Shown here in pieces: positions 27,101-35,933 of a stretch of 64,000 nucleotides of DNA. Numbering within the stretch: position 1 is the first letter of the stretch; the number at the start of each line of letters is the position of its first letter. The DNA comes from Cladorrhinum sp. PSN259 (lineage: Eukaryota; Ascomycota; Sordariomycetes; Sordariales; Podosporaceae). A program made the translations under genes and the position numbers. Location of the stretch: positions 1,144,922 through 1,208,921 of the forward strand of contig MU867060.1 of NCBI GenBank assembly GCA_033725935.1. Reading direction: 5' to 3'. Below the pieces are notes generated by a model, which ran no database searches, had not been told where the DNA came from, and worked only from the letters and a program-made list of their open reading frames with translations.

Positions 27101-27779
27101 ATCTCTTTTTGCGTTTACGACCGGCGGTTTCAGTTGATCCTGCGTCCCCATTCTCCTCATCAACGACATCCTTAAGCAAGGGCTTGTGTTCTTCAAGAGT
27201 GCCATCTTTGGCTCTCTCCTCAATTGCACGGCGCACACGTTCCTCCTCCCTTTCGAGATCACGGCGCTCCATGGTCGTGCGGTAGCTCTCGCCCTCCTCT
27301 GCAGCACCTGCCTGACGGTTGGCGGCAAAGGGGTCGGCACGGGTGGGTGACAAGCCACGGTCAAAGCGACGCTTCTGGTAGTCGGTCTCGCGATCGGTGA
27401 TCCGGCTGCTCTTCTCGCCTCGTCCAGCGAGGACGTCATCCTCCTCAACGCCATTGCCCCTCGCGAATTCATCAATCTGAGAGCGCGTCGCCGTGTATTG
27501 GCCAACTAGGCGGCGTGAGCTATCGTTGTCGGCGTCGGCCATGTCATCGTCGTCGTCGGCATCGCCGCCCGGGAGGGTCCGATGGTAGCCTGCAAACCGG
27601 TCGCCATTCTTTCCACCATCATACAGGTCGGTATCCCACGCTTCATCCAACTTGACCTTGGTTGAGGTGTCAGCACGTTGGTTGGCTGGGTCGAAGGTCT
27701 TTGAACCTTTTTTGGAAGCGGCTTGGGCATTACGCTCAGCCTGAAGCTTTCTGATCTGATCGAACTCGGCGTCCGACAT
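24120..27779 (-). CDS. sf3b1: Splicing factor 3B subunit 1 (SF3B1/Hsh155/Prp10)
   Basis: An intronless 1219-residue frame from ATG (27777-27779) to TGA (24120-24122); human SF3B1 is about 1300 residues. It is the HEAT-repeat scaffold of the U2 snRNP SF3b complex that clamps the branch-point helix. The N-terminal third is disordered and acidic/basic, with three U2AF-ligand motifs centred on Trp227, Trp251 and Trp273 (RKKRWD, then KKRSRWDQ twice). The conserved PLSDEELDAMLPGIEEGY segment and about 20 HEAT repeats to the C-terminus follow. The lysine aligned with human K700 (cancer hotspot) is kept as Lys618 in DEQTKVRT. The residue aligned with human Val1078 in RRATVNTFG is Asn996 here (RRAANNTFG). 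It lies 425 bp downstream of the OGG1 stop, in tandem. Confidence 0.97.
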   Translation of the reverse strand: MSDAEFDQIRKLQAERNAQAASKKGSKTFDPANQRADTSTKVKLDEAWDTDLYDGGKNGDRFAGYHRTLPGGDADDDDDMADADNDSSRRLVGQYTATRSQIDEFARGNGVEEDDVLAGRGEKSSRITDRETDYQKRRFDRGLSPTRADPFAANRQAGAAEEGESYRTTMERRDLEREEERVRRAIEERAKDGTLEEHKPLLKDVVDEENGDAGSTETAGRKRKKRWDVASTDTAAEPTPAPAEPKKRSRWDQAPSVPVPGVDGVEPKKRSRWDQAPSATPVGSIGLATPMHPSQAPIPTAFGNDAGRYMPLSDEELDAMLPGIEEGYKILEPPPGYAPVSAPTHKLASAPTPATGFMMQDPDSVRLSGQAVPREIPGVGDLQFFKPEDMTYFGKLTDGSNEDDLSVEELKERKIMRLLLKVKNGTPPMRKTALRQLTDNARNFGAGPLFNQILPLLMEKTLEDQERHLLVKVIDRILYKLDDMVRPYVHKILVVIEPLLIDQDYYARVEGREIISNLSKAAGLATMISVMRPDIDHVDEYVRNTTARAFAVVASALGIPALLPFLGAVCRSKKSWQARHTGVKIVQQIPILMGCAVLPHLKQLVDCIGPNLNDEQTKVRTVTSLAIAALAEASNPYGIESFDEILNPLWTGARKQRGKGLAGFLKAVGYIIPLMDEDYANYYTSQIMEILLREFASPDEEMKKVVLKVVSQCAATDGVTAGYLKEHVLDEFFKNFWVRRMALDKRNYRQVVETTVDIGQKVGVSEILERIVGNLKDESEAYRKMTVETVERMVASLGAADIGERLEERLIDGILHAFQEQSVEEIIMLNGFGSVVNALGTRCKPYLPQIVSTVLWRLNNKSATVRQQAADLVSRIAMVMKQCNEDALMGKLGVVLYEYLGEEYPEVLGSILGALRSIVTVVGISQMQPPIKDLLPRLTPILRNRHEKVQENTIDLVGRIADRGPESVNAREWMRICFELLDMLKAHKKGIRRAANNTFGFIAKAIGPQDVLATLLNNLRVQERQSRVNTAVAIGIVAETCAPFTVLPALMNEYRVPELNVQNGVLKSLSFLFEYIGEMAKDYVYAVTPLLEDALIDRDQVHRQTAASVVKHIALGVVGLGCEDAMVHLLNLLYPNLFETSPHVIDRIVEAIEAIRVAVGPGIVLNYVWAGLFHPARKVRTPYWRLYNDAYVHAADAMVPYYPNLTEEGIDRGELAIVL

Positions 27780-28204
27780 TTTGGAAGTCGAGGATGGTGA
27801 TGGATGTGAAGGTGACGGTGGTCGTGGCAGCCACGCGAAGCTGTATTTATCCCATTCGGTATCGATATCTAGATAATCGATAAAAGTGCCGTCGACGGGA
27901 TAATCGAACGTGTTTTGTGGATATAGTTGTTGATGGGAACTCGAAGGCTGTTGGTTGGTCGCGGATGCTGGTGGATGAGATGCGGACGTGCGCGACTGGA
28001 TCTGGAGCCACTTGCTTGCCGGCAGGTTGAAATTTTGGCGGGCAGCCTGTGCAACCCCAGCTGGATCGCGCTAAAAAGCTTGGCGTCGATCGGCCAGCAA
28101 TTATAAGATTATATAAGCATTCTAGACCTGCGCTCTTTGGACAATGACCATGTATTGGCAAAACACCTGTGGGAAGTAAACTGGTTTCTATATGTATCCT
28201 CACC
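27780..28204 (-). promoter_or_regulatory. Intergenic region between OGG1 stop and SF3B1 start
   Basis: This 425-bp spacer must hold the OGG1 3' end and the SF3B1 promoter. It contains two closely spaced ATCGAT words, TATCGATA at 27860-27867 and AATCGATAAA at 27875-27884, about 80-105 bp upstream of the SF3B1 start codon. The function of these words in this fungus is unknown. No gene is seen. Confidence 0.45.
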
Positions 28205-29633
28205 TCATGACCTTGACCTTATTCTCTTGCTTTGCCTCCGCGTCGATGAGATCTCTTCAATCACAGCAACCCTCTTCTTCTCTTCAACCTTGATGACCTT
28301 CTCTGATGTCGCCGTAGCCTTTCGTTTCTTTATTGCTTTGGCAGTTACTTTGGTGCTTTCCTCAACCTCAGTCTTGATCACTGTCTTGGTGTCCTCATCT
28401 GTATTTGCCACTTGCTCAGCAATTACCTCGGCCTTGACTACAGACTCCCCCTTCAATTCCTTCACCTCAACCTTCGTCCCCTTGGCTTGTTCCGAAAACG
28501 ATTTCAGGTTTGCTGTAAATAAAACAGCCTGTGCCCACCCAGCATAGGGGCCCCAGATTTTTCGAAAATATTCACCCACGGCATCATACATAGCCTTTGT
28601 CATGGTCTTGCTCTTATTGCCCTTGCCAAAACTGTAGTCGCGCTGAGCAATTTGCCAAACGTGGGTGTCGACCGGTACAGTCTGCCACCAGCCTAGACCC
28701 ATCAGACAAACGCAATCTGATACTTTGGGCCCGACACCAGTAAGTCCGACCAAGGCTTCATGCGCAGCCTGATAAGTTGGTGCTTCTCCTTCGAGTTTCA
28801 CTTTCTTGTGATCGGCTCCTTCTTCTGCACCGAGTGGAGGAACCTCGGGGTTTCTTAGTTGTAGTAGCCAATCGCTTGCTCTCTCTTTGGAGACGATGCG
28901 CGCCGTGTCTGCGATGTATTTGGCGCGGTAGCCGAACCCGAGCTGTCGCAGGTGCGCTTCGACTCCGCTGCCTGATAGGGCATTTGGGTCTGGGAAGTCG
29001 TGGAAGGGCTCGCCATCAACGCTAGCAACATACGGCCCATAGTGAAGACACAATTTGAGCACCATCTGGCTGATTCGAGAGATATTGTTGTTGCTGCTGC
29101 AGATGAATCCGACCAATGCCTCCCAGGCGTCTTGATTCAGAATCCGGATGCCAGTGAAGGCCGGTGCACGGCGCCGGAAGTTGGCATCTGATGCTGCCCA
29201 TTCCTTGTAGAGATCAGAAACAGGCACAGACAACGAGAAGTAACTGCGCAAGAGAGCGACAGTGCCATCCTCGGGATCAGGGCATTCCTTTGCAGGCGGC
29301 GGTGAAGATGAGGCTGGAGTCTTGGGCCATGTAACTTTGTAATGAAGATGAGTTGGATCCTGCTTCAAGGAGATGAGTCGGCCGTGAAGCACACAATGCC
29401 TGGAAGATGTTAGGATCAGTAAGCGCCTACGTGGAGAGGCGGGTAACAAACCATTCATCGTTAATCCTGCGCCATCGAAATGACTCTGAAATTATGTGAG
29501 CAAGGGCTTGTTATGAGACTTTTTGGGGAGATGGTAATAACCCACGTCCGCATCGAAGTGTCGTGTTGATACAAAGCTCATCCAACTTCAGGGGCAACTT
29601 TCTCCATCCAGATGACAACTGTTGCGGTCCCAT
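28205..29633 (-). CDS. ogg1: 8-oxoguanine DNA glycosylase/AP lyase (three exons)
   Basis: Exons on the minus strand: 29633-29546, 29485-29452 and 29399-28205, with introns of 60 and 52 nt, giving 438 residues. Joining restores the canonical OGG1 N-terminus (WRKLPLKLDEL..., TLRCGQSFRW) and the DEWHCVLHGRLISLKQ block, neither of which is readable unspliced. The helix-hairpin-helix reads LTGVGPKVSDC with the Schiff-base lysine at Lys266, and VPVDTHVW carries the catalytic aspartate at Asp285; their 19-residue spacing equals human K249/D268. The enzyme excises 8-oxo-G opposite C in base excision repair. The C-terminal tail of about 90 residues after the catalytic fold is Lys/Glu-rich and ends in basic clusters (RRQSKRIRSRS), a likely nuclear localisation signal. 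It is divergent from U2AF65 with 456 bp between the start codons. Confidence 0.96.
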
Positions 29634-30089
29634 TGTTTATCGACTGTAAGTAAGATTCAACAAAGTCAAAATCATCGACTCGAACTAATGAAATGTAAAA
29701 AAATCGAGGTTGGAGAAAGAAGTAACAAGTCTGAAATTTGCCACAGAAACAAATGATGAGAAATCCAAAAAAGAGATAAAAGAAACTGCGGCTGGAAGGC
29801 AATTCTACTTCAGCATGTAAGGTGAATTTCATAGGTGATCAAGAGCGCTGAAAAGCCACTGAAGGTTGCCCAGCAGGCGCCCTTGCAGACGACAAGACAC
29901 AGAGATGCAGCTAGACTAAAAGCGGACTGGGGTGCAATTCTGCCAAGCACTGGCCGTGGCTCGTTTCCCAAAAAAGTTCCAGCCTCGCGACCGACTTGCA
30001 ACACCTCTAGCATCATAATTCCCCAATCCAGCGAGCACAAGCAATCCATCCAAATCATTAATCGCACCTGATTGGAACCTGCAGTCGCC
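29634..30089. promoter_or_regulatory. Shared divergent promoter of OGG1 and U2AF65
   Basis: 456 bp separate the OGG1 start (29633, minus) and the U2AF65 start (30090, plus), so both promoters and leaders must lie here. An ATTGG (CCAAT box in reverse) lies about 20 bp before the U2AF65 ATG. No uORF or other element is clear. Shared regulation is inferred from geometry only. Confidence 0.5.
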
Positions 30090-32256
30090 ATGAACGGAGA
30101 CAGCTACTCCTCCAGAGGTATGCCGTGCATTGACCTGATAACTTGTCCGATACTGACTGACGCGCAATAGACGGCGGCCGCCACGGGTCCTCTCGTGACT
30201 ATCAGGTATACACATTGCTTTCTAAACTAGTAGTCTCTTCATTGCAAGTTATACTCATCATGCGATAGGCATCTAGACGTGACCGCGACGACCGACGCGA
30301 CCGCGGAGATCCTCGCGGCGACCGAGGCAGTGGCCGCAGAAGATCCCGCTCCCCAGAGTATCGCAGTGGTGGCGGTCGATCTCGCCGCGATGAGGGCGGA
30401 GATGTTGATGCTTATTCCTCCAGTAGAAGCCACCGCGACCGGGAGCGAGAGGATCGATACTCCGGCCGCGATCGACGCGGAGGCGATAGAGAGAGAGAGC
30501 GGGGTGCCGAACGGGGTGCCGAACGGGGTGCTGAACGGGGTGCTGAACGGGGTACTGAACGGGGTGCTGAACGTGGTGCTGAACGGGGTGCTGAACGTGG
30601 TGCTGAACGTGGTGCTGAACGTGGTGCTGAACGTGGTGCGGAACGTGGTGCTGAACGGGATCGGGGTGGTGACAGAGATTGGGAGCGCGATCGCGGCGCC
30701 GGCCGACCTCGACGGGACGACGATGATAGGAGAGAACGTCGGCCAGACCGCGAAGCCGATGACCGCCGCAGACGTGAGCGGGATACTGAGAGGGAACGAG
30801 AGCGTCGCCGAAGTGCATCTCCACCACCCAAGAAGCGCGAGCCTACTCCCGATTTGACCGACATCGTCCCTATTCTTGAACGCAAGCGTCGTCTTACACA
30901 ATGGGATATCAAGCCGCCCGGGTATGATAATGTTACGGCTGAACAAGCCAAGCTGTCCGGCATGTTCCCCCTCCCTGGAGCGCCACGACAGCAGGCTATG
31001 GACCCGGTGAAGCTGCAGGCGTTCGTGACCCAGTCCGGTGGAGGTGCCAACAGTGCCGCTCTCAAGCCCACAAACTCCCGTCAGGCCAAGCGCCTCATTA
31101 TATCCCAATTGCCTCCTTCCGCTACTGAGGAGAGCGTCGTCAGCTTTTTCAATCTTCAACTCAACGGTTTGAACGTTGTCGACAACACAGATCCCTGCCT
31201 TCTATGCCATATCTCGAGCGATCGAAGCTTCGCCATGTTGGAGTTCCGGAACAGCCCAGACGCAACCATAGCCCTCGCTCTTGATGGCATTTCAATGGAG
31301 GCTGATGAAGATGGCGCAAACGGCAACGGCACCGCTCCTACCGGCCTGAAGATCCGCCGCCCCAAAGACTACATCGTGCCCGCCATTGTTGAGGATCCCA
31401 ACTACGACCCTGACTCCCCTGTACCGTCGACGAACGTCATTGACAGCCCTAATAAGATCAGCATTGCCAACATTCCGCTCTATCTCAGTGAAGACCAGGT
31501 AATGGAACTGCTGGTCAGTTTTGGCAGGCTCAAGTCGTTTGTACTGGTCAAGGATAAGCACACCCAGGAATCCCGGGTAAGTTCCAGAATTTCTTTTGTC
31601 CTTTTCGTTTCAATTCTTTTCCTAATAATATCTAGGGCATTGCATTCCTTGAGTACACCGACTCCAGTGTCACCGACGTTGCCATCAAGGGCTTGGACAA
31701 CATGATGCTCGGCGAGAAGGCGCTCAAGGTCAAGAAGGCTAGCATCGGTATTACTCAGGTCGCTGGTGAAATGGGTGTCAACGCCATGTCCATGCTTGCC
31801 GGTACTACCTCAACCGAGAACGATGTGAGCAGAGTTCTGCAGCTTCTCAACATGGTGACAGCTGAAGAACTCATCGACAACGCTGATTACGAAGGTATGT
31901 GATTTCTTTCACTCCCTTTTGGCAACTCCTCGAAGTGGTTACTGACCCCAGTGTGTTTAGAAATTCGGGATGACGTCCAGGAGGAATGTGAAAAGTACGG
32001 CAAGATCATTTCACTCAAGATTCCCAGACCATCCGGCGGAAGTAGACAATCCGCCGGCATTGGGAAGATTTACGTCAAGTTTGAGACGCCAGAATCCGCG
32101 AGCAAGGCTCTACGGGCTTTGGCGGGTAGAAAATTTGCCGACAGAACAGTTGTTTCCACATTCTTCCCAGAGGTATGCTACTAGACCTGTCTCTATGCAA
32201 ACTCGATTTGGTACTAATAGCTCTTACAGGAGAACTTTGACGTTGATGCGTGGTAA
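30090..32256 (+). CDS. u2af2: U2AF large subunit (U2AF65), six exons
   Basis: Exons 30090-30117, 30171-30205, 30269-31576, 31636-31894, 31961-32172 and 32230-32256 (introns 53, 63, 59, 66 and 57 nt) close in frame to 622 residues. The N-terminal RS domain is very rich in RD/RE/RS and holds 13 tandem RGAE units (30500-30655). A linker with KRRLTQWDIKPPGY matches the motif that binds the small U2AF subunit. Two RRMs that bind the polypyrimidine tract follow (RLIISQLPP... and KISIANIPLY...GIAFLEY). The C-terminal UHM starts at VLQLLNMV, contains RKFADR in the R-x-F position, and ends in FDVDAW. The protein recognises 3' splice sites and hands over to SF3B1, whose gene lies 2.3 kb away. The third, fourth and fifth introns interrupt RRM2 and the UHM; motifs read through only after splicing. 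Confidence 0.96.
30500..30655 (+). repeat. 13 x 12-bp tandem repeat coding for RGAE
   Basis: Thirteen uninterrupted 12-base units of consensus CGKGGTGCTGAA (156 bases). Differences are confined to a few positions; 12 units encode Arg-Gly-Ala-Glu and the fifth encodes Arg-Gly-Thr-Glu. Because the unit has no stop in any frame, it also opens spurious frames on both strands across this region. Confidence 0.97.
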
Positions 32257-33371
32257 GGGGATTGGAAAGCCGGGGTTAGACGCGAATTGGCAGTTGGGTG
32301 TATACAAGGACGAGCCATTCAGACTCGGTTATCAAACAACGTTGAAAGGAAGTTCCAGATTCCTGAGCTTAGAGAGTTGGGGTTGGAAGGCTTTATTGGG
32401 TTTCTGCTTATCTCAAGGAGACCAAAAGGAATATATGTCACTTGTACATGTACGATTATTACAGAAAATTCCGTCGCACCAGATCCAGTTAAGGGCATCA
32501 ATGTTTCACAGTTACAGGCACATAGGAACAGTTACAAGGAAGGGGAGTGTGCGGTATCATCATCACATTGTATTGCTATTTATTGAATTACGAATTTTCC
32601 CAAGATTAACTTGGCAGTCCTATGCTTTTATACACATGTTAGCTTTTGAGCATGACCAAATGGTGCGAAAAACATGATGGGTTGAGTGCCAAATAGATCA
32701 GAAGTCCGTTTAATTCATCGAGTCCCGAAGGACCCTAACATAAGAGGTACCAGAATAAATGTAAATGGTTGTAATCATCACGATATTGGCAGGGCTGGGG
32801 GGCAGTTGGAGTAAAACCGGGAGAGTGTGTTCAACTTACCATGCGGTACAAATGAGGCAGGACATAAGGCCTGTTGCTGTAAGTAAACGCGGACGTACAA
32901 AAAGAGCTGCACGATTCCACGGAAACATCAAGATTCCTCTCCAAGAAATATCAAGTTCTCCTGCGTCTTCGAGCCATGCCCAGTTGCGGATGGCAGAGAT
33001 TGCTGAAGATGCGAAAGTCTTGACTTCTCAAACTGGTTCAAGTTGATGTGTGTGCAAGAGAGGAAGTTTTCAATTGCGGCCACCAAAAAAAATACTCTAG
33101 TTTTAATCTGCCATGCAAAGGCCCCATAACTGGCAGCAGAATATTGCCAAAGAGAAAAAGCCTTTTGGCTTGACCGCCTAGTCATGTGATAAGCATCATG
33201 CTCTTGACCAATCACAGCTTTGACCCTAACAACCCCACCCGATTTTGCACCCACCGAATTCTCCAGCTAGGGTAAATTTCGCGACAGCCTCTCCGATCTC
33301 TCTTTTTTCGAAACTTCGCGACTCAACGACTACGACAACCACCAGGCAATCACCCCCACCGCACCGTCAAA
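32257..33371 (+). other. Intergenic: U2AF65 3' region and RPS13 promoter
   Basis: 1.1 kb without a gene. The left part should contain the U2AF65 3' UTR. An open frame at 31970-32677 is only the continuation of U2AF65 in a wrong frame. The right 200 bp carry the RPS13 promoter elements listed separately, then a C/T-rich leader before the ATG. Confidence 0.6.
33181..33275 (+). promoter_or_regulatory. Ribosomal-protein-type promoter elements (Cbf1-like, CCAAT, Tbf1-like)
   Basis: Within 190 bp of the RPS13 start are GTCATGTGAT (33181-33190; reverse ATCACATGAC, fitting the RTCACRTG site of Cbf1), CCAATCA (33208-33214), ACCCTAAC (33223-33230) and TAGGGTAA (33268-33275). The last two resemble the telomere-repeat-like Tbf1 site in opposite orientations. 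Cbf1 with Tbf1 is the known ribosomal-protein regulator pair in Candida-type fungi; binding here is inferred from sequence only. Confidence 0.5.
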
Positions 33372-34131
33372 ATGGGCCGTCTTCATTCCAAGGGAAAGGG
33401 CATTTCTGCCTCCGCCGTCCCCTACTCCCGCAACCCCCCTGCGTGGCTCAAGACCACCCCCGAGCAGGTCGTTGACCAGATCTGCAAGCTCGCCAAGAAG
33501 GGTGTTACTCCTTCTCAGATCGGTGTTGTCCTCCGTGACTCCCACGGCGTTGCCCAGGTCAAGGTTGTTACCGGTATGTTGAAACGCAGGATCCTTTTTT
33601 TCTTCTACGAGAGGAAGACAGAATGACTGACGAATTTGGTACACAGGAAACAAGATTCTCCGTATCCTCAAGAGCGCCGGTATGGATTGAACCCCCTCCC
33701 CTATCTAATAATGATGATATGTTTCTCCAGACGATAAACGCGATATACACACGCAATTGCTTTTTGCTATCGACTCACCTCGACGTCATTGGAGTTTCGA
33801 GCGATTGAGAAGAGAGTTGCGCGTCGAGTCGCTATCGTCAAGAGATGGAAAAACAAAAAACATAAACTGCCTCTGCTTGGTCATTTGGCTGACAGAGTGA
33901 TTTTTTTAAGGCCTCGCCCCCAGCATTCCTGAGGACTTGTTCCACCTTATCCAGAAGGCCGTTGCTGTCCGCAAGCACCTTGAGCGTAACCGCAAGGACA
34001 AGGATGGCAAGTTCCGCCTGATTCTCATCGAGTCCCGTATCCACCGTCTTGCCCGCTACTACAAGACCGTCGGTGTCCTTCCCCCTACCTGGAAGTACGA
34101 GTCCTCGACCGCCAGCACCCTCGTTGCTTAA
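33372..34131 (+). CDS. rps13: 40S ribosomal protein S13 (uS15), three exons
   Basis: Exons 33372-33573, 33647-33679 and 33911-34131 give 151 residues, exactly the family length. The start MGRLHSKGKGIS, the middle PPAWLKTTPEQV and QIGVVLRDSHGVAQV, and the end RIHRLARYYKT are diagnostic of eukaryotic uS15. The first intron is 73 nt with a CTGAC branch; the second is 231 nt, long for this window, also with CTGAC 14 nt before its AG end. The tiny 33-nt second exon codes for NKILRILKSAG. The protein sits in the small-subunit body. The gene converges on SDC1. Confidence 0.98.
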
Positions 34132-34727
34132 GCGATGAATATCACTGGGTGTTTAAAACTAGGTGTCGAACCGTGCACGCCGCGGCGGTGTGGGTGATGG
34201 AGGGATCTGGTTTTGGGGGGTTTATTCCGGTTTTATTTCCGCAGTCATATGACGTTTAGAGGAAATTGGAAGGAAACTTGCATTTCGAGAAACAGCCACT
34301 GCGAATAGTTGCGCTGGGTATACCCGTCGTCTCCTCTGCTAGTTTGCATGGGACAAAAATGAAACTATGGTACTTCCAATTCTTTGTGCCTTCCTCTGCT
34401 GAGTGAAACTATGCGTCGAAGCTTCCAATATCATGATTATGATAGTTTTTGATGTACCATTGATGATCTCTATATCGGTGTAACACCCGCAGACCATTCG
34501 CTACCATTCGCTTCCAGTAAAACCATACTGCTAGCTATGCTGATCGACTGCGATATCACCCAATTTAAGGCAGTCTAAGAAGAAATTGCCTCCAATGTAC
34601 GGATCACCACCCAACGCTGATGAACCTAGGCCCGCCACATCAATTAACTGCAATCCATCCTTTCTTCCTCCGTCTGACTTTCCGTACCTACTGCTTCTAA
34701 ACTCTCACGTGGGCTGTGGGTTGACGC
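34132..34727. other. Convergent intergenic region between RPS13 and SDC1
   Basis: About 600 bp between the two stop codons. It should contain both 3' UTRs; nothing else is recognised. Confidence 0.6.
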
Positions 34728-35517
34728 CTACGTATTCCCAGCCGCCGCCGTCGTCGTTCCGTTCCCAATCCCAATCACATTGCCATTGGTATTCCCAGTC
34801 CCAGTCCCAGTCCCAGTCCCTTCCACCTCCCTCGACCTCTGTAGAAAATACTCGCCCAAAACCCTCAATGGATCCTTTGGTCTAAAAAAATCATGTTTAA
34901 TAATCAATACTTTTTTGGGGTGGGAAACTCAAAAAAAACAAAAAAAAACAAAAAAAAACAAAAAAAACTTACTGTTCTCTTGCCAAAAGCTTCATACCCT
35001 CCAGCAATACCCCCGTCACCTTGCTATTTAGGTACTGCCGTACTGGTGCGCCGTGGAGGGGCGGTTCAGCTGGCATTTGAATTTGTTGCTGTGTCTGCGT
35101 GTTTGTCGTTTCTGATTTTGAGGAGGATGTGACTAAAGGTTGTTGTTGTTGTTGTTGCTGCTGTTGCTGTGGTTGTTGAGCGGGGTCGGTTGGATGTTGG
35201 GATGTCGCGCGAGAGGTGGAGGTGGTTCGTTTTGGTTGTTCTGAGAGAGAGTCAAAGAGGTTGGGTGGTAGAGGGACGGGGGTTGTGGTTCGTGGTGTTG
35301 GGATTGTTGGGAGTGGCACTGGGGATGGTGCTGCTGGTGCTGCTGGTACGTGGTCTAGCATTGGCGTGTCGATGGTGGTGGGTTCTGTTGCTGCTGGTTG
35401 TACTGCTGCTGCTGGTTGAGATTGTTGTTGTTGCTGTTGTTGAAGGGAGGCTGGGGGTGTGTACCCGGGTATTTTGGGGAGGGGGACGGGGGTTTGGGTG
35501 ATTGGTGGGGATGGCAT
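34728..35517 (-). CDS. sdc1: COMPASS subunit Sdc1 / DPY-30 homologue (two exons)
   Basis: Minus-strand exons 35517-34973 and 34881-34728 flank a 91-nt intron with GTAAGT donor and TTTTTTTAG acceptor, giving 232 residues. The N-terminal 155 residues are low-complexity Pro/Gln/Thr-rich with two polyglutamine tracts. The DPY-30 dimerisation helices follow: APVRQYLNSKVTGVLLEGMK, then LLAREQ joined by splicing to PKDPLRVLGEYFLQRS (about residues 157-199). The intron interrupts this motif, so unspliced reading stops at AREQ. The tail after the motif consists of TG, NG and IG dipeptides encoded by (ACTGGG)4 and similar hexamers. The protein anchors the Set1 H3K4 methyltransferase complex. The intron is dominated by three A8C units when read on the plus strand. 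Confidence 0.93.
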
Positions 35518-35933
35518 TGTGGATATTTTGCTTTCAAGAGACTTTTGAAGTTATGTGGGTTTTGGTGGTGGTGGTGAGACGTGAAGATAAAAAGCTTGGA
35601 CAAAGATACAAGAAGCTTGGGAAAATGGTGTTTCCAATTGGATTGAGGGATTCACAGATGCAACGACGGCCCCACTTTGACGGTTTCTTTGAAGTGCCTT
35701 GCTGCGCGAAGTCACGGGACCTCGCGTTAGCTTAGCTAAATATTTGACTTGCATTAGAAGGAGCCAGGATTCGCGTTTTCTTCCCGGACGTTTTTTTTCA
35801 CTGGTCGGCGGACGATCCGATGCTTTCTCCTGGCACCGAAAATAAATCGCCTGGTTTACAGAAGAAAATTATCGGGTTTACGTATGTTCAGTATTACCAT
35901 GTCCACAACTGAAGGCTCTTCCTTTCAAACTTG
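35518..35933. promoter_or_regulatory. Shared divergent promoter of SDC1 and FAN1
   Basis: 416 bp separate the two start codons. Both genes must be driven from here. No specific element stands out. Confidence 0.5.

Noticed and set aside
30239..31159. Frames of 184-306 codons on both strands with NGVL, FSTP or APRS repeats
   Set aside because: They arise from the stop-free 12-bp repeat and the RS-domain codons of U2AF65; only the U2AF65 frame continues into RRMs.
33680..33910. Box C/D snoRNA in the long RPS13 intron
   Set aside because: ATGATGA (33711-33717) and CTGA (33889-33892) are 175 nt apart, no terminal stem forms, and the CTGA is part of the CTGAC branch point. Human RPS13 introns host U14, but no U14-like sequence is present here.
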